From positions 1 to 64,000 of the forward strand of contig NZ_WLYI01000002.1 of assembly GCF_009707515.1 (NCBI RefSeq): a stretch of 64,000 nt of DNA, written 5' to 3'. This DNA comes from Pseudomonas karstica. Lineage in GTDB: Bacteria > Pseudomonadota > Gammaproteobacteria > Pseudomonadales > Pseudomonadaceae. The notes beneath the pieces were generated by a model. That model saw only the letters and a list, made by a program, of their open reading frames with translations. It ran no database searches and had not been told where the DNA came from. Of the stretch, positions 17,201 through 26,890 are shown piece after piece. Made by a program: the position numbers and the translations under genes. Each line of letters starts with the position of its first letter. The stretch's first letter is position 1.

Positions 17201-17783
17201 CGGCGCCCTTGCCCACCAGCCGGTAGTCACCGACGGGCTTGAGGGGCGCATCGCCGCCAATACGCAGCTCGTCATGTTCACCCTGCACCAGTTCGCCATA
17301 GGTGGTGCTGCGCCCGTCCCCGGCATAAATCACCCCAGCCTCGACCTTCAAGCTGCCTGGTGCAACATCCCAGCGCCGCGCCGCTCGCGCCAACAGGAAA
17401 CGCCGGGCTTCAGCGGCAGCGTTACGCAACGGTATTGCGGAAATCTGCAAGGTCGCACTGGCGATGGTCGCGCCCTGGTTCGGTGCCCGCTCGGTGTCAC
17501 CGAGCACCATGCGTACCTGCTCCATGGTCAGGTCCAACTCTTCGGCGACAATTTGCGCCAATGAAGTGCGAATGCCAGTGCCCAGGTCCACATGGCCGTT
17601 GAACGCGTACACCAGGCCGTCATCGTTCACCGCGATAAACAACCCCAGCTCCTTGGGCTTGACCGTGGGTGTCCCACCTTTGGCCACAGGCCCCGAAGGC
17701 GGCAGCACGTCATCGACGATCAGCAGGACGCCGGCCTTGGCCAGCCATTGGTCGCGAGAAAAAATTGTGTCAGTCATGGTCAT
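14241..17783 (-). CDS. nicB: Nicotinate dehydrogenase, molybdopterin/cytochrome c subunit
   Basis: The 1180-residue protein fuses a xanthine-dehydrogenase-type molybdopterin-binding subunit (residues about 20-745; for example GAGESASVPSAAAIANAIYD) to one membrane span (about 757-778, WLFGSLFAAFGAVLGMAATA). A three-haem cytochrome c part follows, with CAVCH (about 816), CAACH (about 961) and CKACH (about 1082). This architecture and length match NicB of P. putida. With NicA it hydroxylates nicotinate at C6 to 6-hydroxynicotinate, and electrons leave through the haems to the respiratory chain. It lies 10 bases after nicA, so the two are co-transcribed. ATG 17783 and ATG 17777 are both possible starts. 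Confidence 0.93.
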   Translation of the reverse strand: MTMTDTIFSRDQWLAKAGVLLIVDDVLPPSGPVAKGGTPTVKPKELGLFIAVNDDGLVYAFNGHVDLGTGIRTSLAQIVAEELDLTMEQVRMVLGDTERAPNQGATIASATLQISAIPLRNAAAEARRFLLARAARRWDVAPGSLKVEAGVIYAGDGRSTTYGELVQGEHDELRIGGDAPLKPVGDYRLVGKGAARVDIPGKATGELTYVHDMRVPDMLHGRVVRPPYAGLDCGDFVGNSLLNVDESSIAHIPGIVAVVVIGDFVGVVALREEQAIKAAQALQVHWKPWNNALPDMSDVEQAIRDNPRVRRTVLDQGQVDEALAGASQRMPRTYLWPYQMHGSIGPSCGVADYQVAGSRVWSGSQNPHLLRADLAWLLECPEESVEVIRMEASGCYGRNCADDVCADALLLSRAVGKPVRVQLTREQEHLWEPKGTAQLMDVDGGLNADGSIAAYDFETSYPSNGAPTLALLLTGRVEPVAAMFEMGDRTSIPPYDIEHMRVTINDMAPIVRASWMRGVSALPNTFAHESYIDELAFAAGVDPVEYRLRYLKDERAIELVKSTAERANWVPRTAPMQTANEDHLLRGRGFAYARYIHSKFPGFGAAWAAWVADVAIDKQTGDVSVTRVVIGHDSGMMINPAGVQHQIHGNVIQSTSRVLKERVTFEESTVASKEWGGYPILTFPEVPKIDVLMMPRQDQPPMGAGESASVPSAAAIANAIYDATGIRFRELPITPERVLAALNAGTLGESAKSPGKRKKWLFGSLFAAFGAVLGMAATAWPFHSEIAPIAPPGAGTWSKATLERGRLLAAVGDCAVCHTAPGGAPNAGGLAMQTPFGTLFSSNITPDVKTGIGGWSYPAFERAMRDGIGRDGRNLYPAFPYTAFRNIDEADMQALYAYLMSQAPVSQAPTPNAMGFPFNLRPLMAGWNALFLRRGEITVQPERGEQWNRGAYLVNGLGHCAACHSPRNIMGAEKGGKAFLAGGTVDGWEAPALNGLSKAPTPWTEEQLFTYLSTGYSDAHGVAAGPMGPVVSELAKLPKVDIRAMAVYLASLKGDASAEAQIVAATTAPNANGRRVFEGSCKACHADGLGPKLFGVSPSLATNTNVHSDQPDNLIKVILQGISTPATKDLGYMPGFKDSLSNTQVAELAAYLRGRFAPNAPGWEGLEQKVAHLRANPGTH

Positions 17784-17793
17784 CGATCCACGT

Positions 17794-18270
17794 TCAAGGC
17801 ATTTGGCGAGCGGCGCGCAGCACCGCCCGGAGGATTTCGATATGGGTGCCGCAGCGGCAGAGATTGGCCGATAGTTCCTGGCGGATCTCGGTTTCGCTGG
17901 GGTGTGGGTTACGGTCGAGCAAGGCCTTGGCGGTCATGATCATGCCGTTGAGACAGTAGCCACACTGGGCAGCCTGCTCATCGATAAAAGCCTGTTGCAC
18001 CGGATGCGGTGCCTCGCGATTGCCCAAGCCTTCCAGGGTGACAATCGCCCGCCCCACGGCCCCCGACAACGGAAATACGCAGGCCCTTGCTGCCACGCCG
18101 TCGATGATCACCGTGCAGGCGCCACACTCCCCCAGGCCACAGCCGTACTTGGGGCCGTTGAGTTGCAGGTCATTGCGCAAGATGAGCAACAACGGCGTAT
18201 CCGCCATTGCGCTGACTTCTGTGGTGTGGCCGTTAACTTCAAGCGCTACCGTGATGTGCTGGCTGATCAT
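17794..18270 (-). CDS. nicA: Nicotinate dehydrogenase, [2Fe-2S] subunit
   Basis: The 158-residue protein has the two [2Fe-2S] clusters of the xanthine dehydrogenase family. The plant-type cluster is CGLGECGAC plus a later Cys (about residues 44-74), and the second cluster uses CGYC and CRCG (about residues 103-140). It passes electrons from the molybdenum site of NicB to its haems. The frame extends upstream to a TTG at 18288, but ATG 18270 gives the conserved start MISQHITVALEVNG. Two inverted repeats of the form ATGAAGT-N4-ACTACAT lie 22 and 93 bases upstream and are probable operators. Confidence 0.92.
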   Translation of the reverse strand: MISQHITVALEVNGHTTEVSAMADTPLLLILRNDLQLNGPKYGCGLGECGACTVIIDGVAARACVFPLSGAVGRAIVTLEGLGNREAPHPVQQAFIDEQAAQCGYCLNGMIMTAKALLDRNPHPSETEIRQELSANLCRCGTHIEILRAVLRAARQMP

Positions 18271-18291
18271 TCGCTTCGCCCATGGCAATTG

Positions 18292-18309
18292 ATGAAGTAC
18301 TCACTACAT
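18292..18309. promoter_or_regulatory. Putative NicS operator 1 (nicAB promoter)
   Basis: ATGAAGTACTCACTACAT is an imperfect inverted repeat (ATGAAGT against ACTACAT). It is 15/18 identical to 18363-18380 and occurs nowhere else that I saw. Position just before nicA suggests regulator binding, probably NicS. Confidence 0.6.
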
Positions 18310-18362
18310 GAAAAAGTCGTGAAAAATGTCGCGTACCTGGGGTCTCGCGACACACTTGACTG

Positions 18363-18380
18363 ATGAAGTGGTTACTACAT
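18363..18380. promoter_or_regulatory. Putative NicS operator 2 (nicAB promoter)
   Basis: ATGAAGTGGTTACTACAT repeats operator 1 in the same orientation, 71 bases further upstream of nicA. The arms are identical and only the centre differs. Confidence 0.6.
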
Positions 18381-18426
18381 AAATAGAGAGCAAAAACGAT
18401 GCCAGCCCGGACTACGGCATCACGCT

Positions 18427-18540
18427 TGTAGCCGCTGTCGAGGCACGAGGCTGCGATAAGGGCCGCAGGACCTTCAGCAATCTCAAGGCCCCAAACGACT
18501 GCTGCGCAGCCGATCGCAGGCTGCGCCAGCGGCTACAGGG
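18427..18540. repeat. REP-like inverted pair, family 2
   Basis: GTAGCCGCTGTCGAGGCACG at 18427 faces an inverted partner ending GCGCCAGCGGCTAC at 18536 (pair 18427-18540). It sits between nicA's upstream region and the end of nicR. The units match those at 14181-14222 and 19098-19201. Confidence 0.65.
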
Positions 18541-18563
18541 TTTTCCGGTCGCAGACGGCAGGA

Positions 18564-19034
18564 TCAGTCTTGGGGATCGTCGATCATCTTGCGTAGCAAA
18601 AACATCACCGCCACCCGCTCGGCCGGGTTGAGATTGCTCATGGTCAGTTCGCTGATCCGCCCGGCGCAGGGCACGGTTTGCTGCACCAATGCAGCACCGG
18701 CCGGGGACAGGTCCACCACCACCTTGCGCCGATCCTGAGGGTCCGGCTCCAGGGTAATCAGCTCTCGGGCCTTGAGGCGTTCGACGATTCCGCGAATGGT
18801 CGCCTGGTCGACAGCGGTGGCCTTGACCAACTCCGTCAGGGAACTTGCACCATGATCGCGCAGGGCGCACAGGGTGACGAACTGCACCGCCGTCAGTTGG
18901 GAGTCGCCGACATTCTGCTGAAAAATCGCCAGGTGGCGCTGATAGGCCTTGCGCAGCAAGTGGCCAACTTGATCAGAGAAAACGTAGGAATCAGACACGG
19001 CAGGCTCGACAGGCGACGAATAATGGGAAGGCAT
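18564..19034 (-). CDS. nicR: MarR-family regulator NicR
   Basis: The 156-residue protein has the MarR winged helix (TELVKATAVDQATIRGIVER, about residues 69-88, then the wing DPQDRRKVVVDL at about 97-108). In P. putida, NicR represses the nicC/nicX-type genes and responds to 6-hydroxynicotinate. The neighbourhood between nicA and nicX is the same here. No good ribosome site precedes ATG 19034. Its likely targets are the two GCGTATAC palindromes between nicX and nicC. Confidence 0.85.
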   Translation of the reverse strand: MPSHYSSPVEPAVSDSYVFSDQVGHLLRKAYQRHLAIFQQNVGDSQLTAVQFVTLCALRDHGASSLTELVKATAVDQATIRGIVERLKARELITLEPDPQDRRKVVVDLSPAGAALVQQTVPCAGRISELTMSNLNPAERVAVMFLLRKMIDDPQD

Positions 19035-19097
19035 GATGGCGGGGATGCTCTATGGACTCAAGGCTCTCATTGTCGGAGTCGGTTCAAAATGTGGGCG

Positions 19098-19201
19098 TGT
19101 AGCCGCTGCCGAGGCACGAGGCTGCGATGCGTGCCCGAAGGACCGCCGCCGAGGGGCGCTTCACACCCCATCACAGCCTCACTCTTCGACAGCAGCTACA
19201 A
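19098..19201. repeat. REP-like inverted pair, family 2
   Basis: TGTAGCCGCTGCCGAGGCAC at 19098 faces a degraded inverted unit ending CGACAGCAGCTACA near 19201. It fills most of the nicR-nicX gap. Confidence 0.65.
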
Positions 19202-20251
19202 GCGTGCCAAAGAGGCCGGTGGCGCAACTACATCTCCACCCATCACCACCGCCTCATCATCCAGGTACACATCACAATTTCGCAGCGGGATGTCCATATG
19301 GCACGGCGTCTTGCGCGTGCCGCCAACTTCAGTGTTCGGGCCAGTGGAGAACAGGAAGTTGCCATAGAATGCCCGGGCGTCCATGCACATGCCGTCGTTC
19401 TTGTCGTGCAAGCCCATGGCCGTCCACTGCGCCCGTGGCTGCAAACCCCAGCCGATATGCGAGATACCGTACACCTCGGGATCATTGAAATACTTCATGT
19501 AATCGCGCAGGTATTCGGCCTCAAAACCACCATGGATCCTGGTAATGAACCCCTTCTCGATCTCCAGGGTGATCTTCTCCCGGGTGTAGGTCTTGAACGG
19601 CAGCAAAATATCGCCGATGTCTAGCACCAGCACACCTTCGGCGGTTTCTTCATTGGGCCAGGAGAACAGGAAACCGCTGGGCCAGTGATCCCAGCGTCCC
19701 GGCTCATCGGCAAAACCATACTCGGTCACCGACGGATACTGCCCCAATGCCGCCCGGAAATCGCTGCCGGCGCGGGACTTGACGTGAATCGAGCGCGCCC
19801 TCTTCAACACCTGCTCGGCCGCCAGCACCCGCACCTTGTCCTCCTGGGTGGGCAGCATCCGCGCCAGCACTTCCGGCGGTTCCACCGCCAGCAGGATCCG
19901 CGTGCCCGTCTTGAGGATCTGCTCCTGCTCCGGTGAGTGCAGCAGCATCATCGTGTCGACGATCAGGTCGGCTGCTTCCAGTGCGCGCTGCGCCGCGATA
20001 TTGCCGGTCAGCGCAGTGTCGCCGCAGTAGGCGGTCATGTCGTTGCCCATGGCCTTGGGGTGATTGAACGAGGGCAGTTCCACGGCATACACCTTGGCTC
20101 CCAGGCGCTGCGCCGCATCCATCGCGGCGCGCACAGTACGCGGGTCGGAGTAATGGCTCTTGAGCACCGCAACGCTCTGGGTCGCATCGACCTTCGACAA
20201 CGTCAATACATGCTCAAACATCTGGGTCAGTTCGCAATCGCTTACCGGCAT
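19196..20251 (-). CDS. nicX: 2,5-dihydroxypyridine 5,6-dioxygenase
   Basis: The 351-residue Fe(II) dioxygenase opens the ring of 2,5-dihydroxypyridine to N-formylmaleamate. By my count His265, His318 and Asp320 (SHIGWG and CHMD) fall at the positions of the metal triad known for NicX, whose family is unlike classical extradiol dioxygenases. ATG 20251 with AGGAGACAGGAA upstream fixes the start; the frame extends 11 codons further without a better signal. It is divergent from nicC, and each gene has its own GCGTATAC palindrome. Confidence 0.95.
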   Translation of the reverse strand: MPVSDCELTQMFEHVLTLSKVDATQSVAVLKSHYSDPRTVRAAMDAAQRLGAKVYAVELPSFNHPKAMGNDMTAYCGDTALTGNIAAQRALEAADLIVDTMMLLHSPEQEQILKTGTRILLAVEPPEVLARMLPTQEDKVRVLAAEQVLKRARSIHVKSRAGSDFRAALGQYPSVTEYGFADEPGRWDHWPSGFLFSWPNEETAEGVLVLDIGDILLPFKTYTREKITLEIEKGFITRIHGGFEAEYLRDYMKYFNDPEVYGISHIGWGLQPRAQWTAMGLHDKNDGMCMDARAFYGNFLFSTGPNTEVGGTRKTPCHMDIPLRNCDVYLDDEAVVMGGDVVAPPASLARL

Positions 20252-20315
20252 TTCCTGTCTCCTCATCTGCCGCACCAAGTTCAAGCACAGCGCTTCACAT
20301 CAGTGCATTTTTATA

Positions 20316-20325
20316 GCGTATACGC
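20316..20325. promoter_or_regulatory. Putative NicR operator, nicX side
   Basis: GCGTATACGC is a perfect 10-bp palindrome within TATAGCGTATACGCCACTT, 65 bases before the nicX start. A near copy lies on the nicC side. NicR is the likely binder, by position. Confidence 0.6.
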
Positions 20326-20419
20326 CACTTAAATACGATAAGACCTGAATTTCCGCCTGACTGCAAGAGCCAGAAATAAACGTTACCAATCCACACAACA
20401 CCAATAAAACATGGATTAA

Positions 20420-22494
<2,075 letters not shown>

Positions 22495-22509
22495 ATAACG
22501 GAGACCACC

Positions 22510-23262
22510 ATGCTCAAGCCTTACCGCATCGGCCAGATCGTGCCGAGCTCCAATACCACCATGGAGACCGAGATTCCGGCGATGCTCACTGCGCGCCAGT
22601 TGATCCGTCCGGAACGTTTCACCTTTCACTCCAGCCGCATGCGCATGAAGCAAGTGCGCAAGGAAGAACTGGCGGCCATGGACGGCGAGTCCGACCGTTG
22701 CGCCGTCGAATTGTCGGACGCCAAGGTCGACGTGCTGGGCTACGCCTGCCTGGTGGCGATCATGGCCATGGGGCTGGGCTATCACCGCAACTCCGAACAA
22801 CGCCTGCGCAAGGCCACCGCCGATAACGACGGCAACGCTCCGGTCATCACCAGTGCCGGGGCCTTGATCGAAGGTTTGAAAGTGATGGGTGCCAAGCGCA
22901 TCGCCATTGTTGCGCCATATATGAAACCACTGACCGAACTAGTGGTGGATTACATCCGCGAAGAAGGCTTTGAAGTGGTGGATTGGCGCGCCCTGGAGAT
23001 TCCCGACAACCTCGACGTAGCCCGTCACGACCCCGCCAACCTGCCGGCCATCGTCGCCGGGATGAACCTGGAAGGCGTCGACGTTATCGTCCTGTCAGCC
23101 TGCGTGCAGATGCAATCGCTGCCGGTGGTGGCCAAGGTCGAAGCGCAAACCGGCCTGCCTGTACTCACCGCCGCCATCGCCACCACCTACGCCATGCTCA
23201 AGGCCCTGGACCTGGAGCCCATCGTTCCCGGCGCCGGCGCCTTGCTGTCTGGCGCTTACTGA
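22510..23262 (+). CDS. nicE: Maleate isomerase
   Basis: The 250-residue protein belongs to the Asp/Glu racemase superfamily with two catalytic cysteines, Cys80 (GYAC) and Cys198 (LSACVQM). It converts maleate to fumarate by way of a covalent succinyl-cysteine intermediate. GGAGACCACC precedes ATG 22510. It lies between nicD and nicF in one operon. Confidence 0.93.
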   Translation: MLKPYRIGQIVPSSNTTMETEIPAMLTARQLIRPERFTFHSSRMRMKQVRKEELAAMDGESDRCAVELSDAKVDVLGYACLVAIMAMGLGYHRNSEQRLRKATADNDGNAPVITSAGALIEGLKVMGAKRIAIVAPYMKPLTELVVDYIREEGFEVVDWRALEIPDNLDVARHDPANLPAIVAGMNLEGVDVIVLSACVQMQSLPVVAKVEAQTGLPVLTAAIATTYAMLKALDLEPIVPGAGALLSGAY

Positions 23263-23273
23263 GGAGCCGCATA

Positions 23274-23906
23274 ATGAGCGAACAATCCGCCGACGCCAAC
23301 TACCAGGGCGTTTGGGGCAATCGCATCGGCTTCGGCAAAAAAGCCGCGTTGCTGATGATCGATTTCATGCAGGGTTACACCACCGAAGGCGCACCGCTGT
23401 TTGCCCCGGGCGTGGTCAGTGCCGTGGCTGAAAGCGTCGAGTTACTGGACTGTGCACGGCGTCACGGGATTGCGGTGGTGCACACCAATATCCGTTACCA
23501 TCCCGGCCACTTCGCCGACGGTGGTGTCTGGGTGAAAAAGGCCCCGGTGATGAAAGACATGGTCGAGGGCAATCCCCTGGCCGCGTTTTGCCCCCAGGTG
23601 CTGCCCCGCAACGATGAAGTTGTGATCAGCAAACAGTACGCCAGCGCATTTTTCGGCAGCAGCCTGGCCTCGATGCTGCACGCCCAGGGAATCGACACCG
23701 TGGTGCTGGCCGGCTGTTCCACCAGCGGCTGCATTCGCGCTACCGCAGTGGATGCGGTGCAACACGGTTTTCGCACCATCGTCGTGCGCGAATGCGTCGG
23801 CGACCGGCACCCGGGGCCCCATGAAGCGAACTTGTTTGATATCGACAGCAAGTATGGCGACGTGGTGAGCAAGCAGGAGGCGATGAGCACGTTCAGGGAG
23901 CAGTAA
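23274..23906 (+). CDS. nicF: Maleamate amidohydrolase
   Basis: The 210-residue isochorismatase-fold enzyme hydrolyses maleamate to maleate and ammonia. The Asp-Lys-Cys triad is visible as Asp30 (LLMID), Lys120 (VISKQYASAFFG) and Cys153 (GCSTSGCIRATA). AGGAGCC upstream supports ATG 23274; the larger frame to the left is an overlap of nicE. It is the last gene of the nicCDEF run and is followed by a REPIN. Confidence 0.93.
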   Translation: MSEQSADANYQGVWGNRIGFGKKAALLMIDFMQGYTTEGAPLFAPGVVSAVAESVELLDCARRHGIAVVHTNIRYHPGHFADGGVWVKKAPVMKDMVEGNPLAAFCPQVLPRNDEVVISKQYASAFFGSSLASMLHAQGIDTVVLAGCSTSGCIRATAVDAVQHGFRTIVVRECVGDRHPGPHEANLFDIDSKYGDVVSKQEAMSTFREQ

Positions 23907-23966
23907 GGCTTCACGAGGAACCGCGCCATAGAGCGCGGTCTGGAAAAACTGAGGAGTGAAATCCTT

Positions 23967-24049
23967 GTAGGAGCGAGCTTGCTCGCGAAAGTATTCCAGG
24001 CCCATTGCGGCGTCGGATATACCCTTTTCGCGAGCAAGCTCGCTCCTAC
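23967..24049. repeat. REPIN: inverted REP pair (family 1)
   Basis: Units at 23967-23989 (GTAGGAGCGAGCTTGCTCGC start) and 24027-24049 (inverse) enclose 37 bases. They are identical in both arms to the pair at 1617-1714. Confidence 0.85.
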
Positions 24050-24096
24050 AGGCTAATGCCTCAGTCTTCTGTCACTGCCTTTGGACGTCGCTTGTA

Positions 24097-24114
24097 CAGC
24101 ACTCCGAAGTGCTG
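24097..24114. promoter_or_regulatory. Hairpin upstream of nicT
   Basis: CAGCACT-CCGA-AGTGCTG is a perfect 7-bp inverted repeat, followed by an A run, 49 bases before the nicT start. It could be an operator or a leader hairpin; the sequence does not decide. Confidence 0.35.
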
Positions 24115-24162
24115 AAAAAAGCGGCTGTATAAAAATCATAAGTCACCGCCAGGAGACACCCG

Positions 24163-25473
24163 ATGCCCATTGCGAATGCAGCACCGGCGACCACCGTCGC
24201 CGACCCGATCAACACGCTTTACCACAAGATCACCTGGAAACTGATTCCCTTCCTGTGCTTCTGCTACCTGGCCGCCTATCTGGACCGGATCAATATCGGC
24301 TTCGCCAAACTGCAGATGCTCGACCAGTTGCAGTTCAGCGAAACCGCCTTCGGCCTCGGTGCCGGCCTGTTCTTCGTCGGCTACATCATCTTCGAGGTGC
24401 CGAGCAACCTGGTGCTGGAAAAGGTCGGGGCAAAAATCTGGATCGCCCGGATCATGATCACCTGGGGCCTGCTGTCGGCCTGCACCATGCTGGTCACCTC
24501 TACCACCCAGTTCTACATCCTGCGCTTCCTGCTCGGGGCCGCCGAGGCCGGGTTTCTGCCGGGCGTGCTGTATTACCTGACCACCTGGTTTCCCACCTAT
24601 CGGCGGGGCAGGATCATTGCCCTGTTCATGATCGGCCTGCCACTGTCCAGCGTGATTGGCGGTCCGCTGTCCGGCTGGATCATGGGCCACTTCGACAATA
24701 TGGGTGGCCTGCGCGGCTGGCAATGGCTGTTCCTGATCGAGGCCGTGCCCAGCGTACTGCTCGGTGTGCTGACCTTCTGGGCATTGCCCAACACCTACCA
24801 ACAAGCAAAATGGTTGTCGCCCGAGGAAAAGACCCTGCTGGAAAGCGAACTGCGCAAGGACGACGCCGACGGTGCCGACAGCAAACACAGCTTCCGCGAT
24901 GGTTTCTTTAACCTGAAAGTGTGGATGCTCGGCGGCATCGACTTCTCGATCCTGCTCAGCGCCTACGCCATGGGTTTCTGGATGCCGACCTTTATCCGCA
25001 ACGCGGGGATCACCGACACCTTCCACATCGGGATGCTGACTGCATTACCCAGCGTCGCTGCGCTGCTGGGCATGCTGCTGATCGGCGCCAGCTCCGATAA
25101 ACATCGCGAACGCCGCTGGCACATCATCGTGCCGTTCCTGGTGGGCGCCGCGGCCATGGCCGGCAGCACCTTCTTTACCCATAACGTGGTTGCCACCGTA
25201 GCCCTGTTTGCGATTGCCTCGGCGGCGATCATTGGCGCCGTGCCGGTATTTTTCAGCCTGCCTGCTACCTTTCTCAAAGGTACCGCTGCCGCAACCGGCT
25301 TTGCCCTCGCCTGCTCAGTGGCGAACATCGCCGGGTTGGTAAGCAACTCGCTGATGGGCGTCGCGATCGACGTCACGGGCAGCAGTAGCGGGGCCCTGTG
25401 GTTTTTCGCCGGCTGCCTGATTCTCAGTTGCTTCCTGGTGATCGCCCTCCCGGCCAAACTGGTGAACCGCTAG
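24163..25473 (+). CDS. nicT: MFS transporter of the nicotinate cluster
   Basis: The 436-residue protein is a 12-span transporter of the anion:cation symporter (ACS) family. It shows FLCFCYLAAYLDRINIGFAK (helix 1 signature, cited in part), LLGAAEAGFLPGVLYYLTTWF (cited in part) and the loop YRRGRIIALF. Its place downstream of nicF in the same direction identifies it as the presumed nicotinate or 6-hydroxynicotinate importer NicT. CCAGGAGACACCCG precedes the ATG. A REPIN and a hairpin separate it from nicF, so it may have its own promoter. nicP, the porin gene of other clusters, is absent. Confidence 0.85.
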   Translation: MPIANAAPATTVADPINTLYHKITWKLIPFLCFCYLAAYLDRINIGFAKLQMLDQLQFSETAFGLGAGLFFVGYIIFEVPSNLVLEKVGAKIWIARIMITWGLLSACTMLVTSTTQFYILRFLLGAAEAGFLPGVLYYLTTWFPTYRRGRIIALFMIGLPLSSVIGGPLSGWIMGHFDNMGGLRGWQWLFLIEAVPSVLLGVLTFWALPNTYQQAKWLSPEEKTLLESELRKDDADGADSKHSFRDGFFNLKVWMLGGIDFSILLSAYAMGFWMPTFIRNAGITDTFHIGMLTALPSVAALLGMLLIGASSDKHRERRWHIIVPFLVGAAAMAGSTFFTHNVVATVALFAIASAAIIGAVPVFFSLPATFLKGTAAATGFALACSVANIAGLVSNSLMGVAIDVTGSSSGALWFFAGCLILSCFLVIALPAKLVNR

Positions 25474-25636
25474 ACCGTGCAGGGATAAAAACGGCGAGCC
25501 TGGCAACGGCCTGGAAAGGCAATCTTGGCCAGTGAGATTCCTCTGGCGTGCGGGCTGAGGCAATCAACGCTGGCATGTAACCGTGATGGCGCTAGAATCA
25601 GCGCCATTCCTTGCCAGCCTCTGACACGAGCCTCCT

Positions 25637-26785
25637 ATGAGCTTTGATTTCGACAAAATCCACTCCCGCCTCGGCACCGGCAGTACCAAGTGGAGCCGCT
25701 ACCCGCAAGACGTGCTGCCAATGTGGATTGCCGACATGGACATCGCCGCGCCGCCGACGGTCCTTGAGGCGCTGCATGCACGCCTGGACCAGCAAATCCT
25801 CGGTTACAGCGTCGCTGGCGACAACGTGCGCGAGGCCATCGTGGCTGATTTGTGGGCCAAGTACGCCTGGCGTGTGCAGCCTGACGAATTGCTGTTCCTG
25901 CCGGGTGTGGAGCCGGGCTTCAATATGGCGCTGCATGCCTTTGTGCATCCGGGGCAACCTGTGGTGTTGCAAACCCCTAACTATCTCCCGCTGCGCCTGG
26001 CACCGGGCAACTGGAACCTGCCGAAGATCGAGGTGCCATTCCAACTCAACGCCGAAGGTGAATACCTCACGCCTCTGCCCGCCTTGCATCAGGCTCTCAA
26101 GGGGGCAGGCGCGTTCCTGCTGAGCAACCCCCACAACCCGATAGGCAAGGTGTTTCCCCGGGAAGAGCTGCTGGCAGTCGCCACGGCCTGCCTGGACCAG
26201 GGCGCGCTGATCATCTCCGATGAAATTCATGCCGAACTGTGCTTCGACGACCGTCGGCATATCCCCACGGCGAGCCTGAGCCCCGAGATCGCCCAGCGCA
26301 CCATCACGCTGATGTCGGCGAGCAAGGCGTATAACGTCGCCGGGCTGAAAACCTGTTTTGCGGTGATCCAGAATCCAGTTATCCGCGAACGTTTCAACAA
26401 TGCTCGCTGCGGCATGGTCGACAGCGTCAGCCCCCTGGGCCTGGAAGCCACGCGTGCAGCTTATAGCCAATGCGGGCCGTGGCTGGAAGCGCTGGTGAAG
26501 TACCTGCAAGCCAACCGCGATTATTTGCTGGATGCCGTACAAACCCGCCTGCCGGGCATCGTGATGCACGCACCCCAAGGTACTTACCTGGCTTGGCTCG
26601 ATTGCAGCGCCCTGGGCCTGGAAGACCCTCAGCGGTTCTTCCTGGAGCAGGCCAAGGTCGGCTTGAGCGCCGGGATTGAATTTGGCGATGACAGCCAGCA
26701 ATTCGTGCGATTGAACTTCGGTTGCCCAAGGTCGATGCTCGAAGAGGGCTTGCAGCGTATGGAGCGTAGCTTACAAAGCCGCTGA
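25637..26785 (+). CDS. MalY/PatB-family PLP enzyme (putative cystathionine beta-lyase / aminotransferase)
   Basis: The 382-residue fold-type I PLP enzyme opens with SRYPQDVLPMWIADMD, typical of MalY/PatB C-S lyases. It has the cofactor motifs LLSNPHNPIGKVF and ISDEIHAEL, and the Schiff-base lysine in SASKAYNVAGLK (about residue 235). Family members cleave cystathionine or cysteine conjugates, releasing thiols. A biosynthetic transaminase role cannot be excluded. It is a single gene. Confidence 0.85.
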   Translation: MSFDFDKIHSRLGTGSTKWSRYPQDVLPMWIADMDIAAPPTVLEALHARLDQQILGYSVAGDNVREAIVADLWAKYAWRVQPDELLFLPGVEPGFNMALHAFVHPGQPVVLQTPNYLPLRLAPGNWNLPKIEVPFQLNAEGEYLTPLPALHQALKGAGAFLLSNPHNPIGKVFPREELLAVATACLDQGALIISDEIHAELCFDDRRHIPTASLSPEIAQRTITLMSASKAYNVAGLKTCFAVIQNPVIRERFNNARCGMVDSVSPLGLEATRAAYSQCGPWLEALVKYLQANRDYLLDAVQTRLPGIVMHAPQGTYLAWLDCSALGLEDPQRFFLEQAKVGLSAGIEFGDDSQQFVRLNFGCPRSMLEEGLQRMERSLQSR

Positions 26786-26890
26786 AACGACTGGAGCCAT
26801 AGAAGGCGCTTTCGACACACACGCTGCGGTTGCAATACATTAGCCTCTGGTAGCCTGGCAGAGGTAGTGCAACCGCACTGGCGTTATGAC

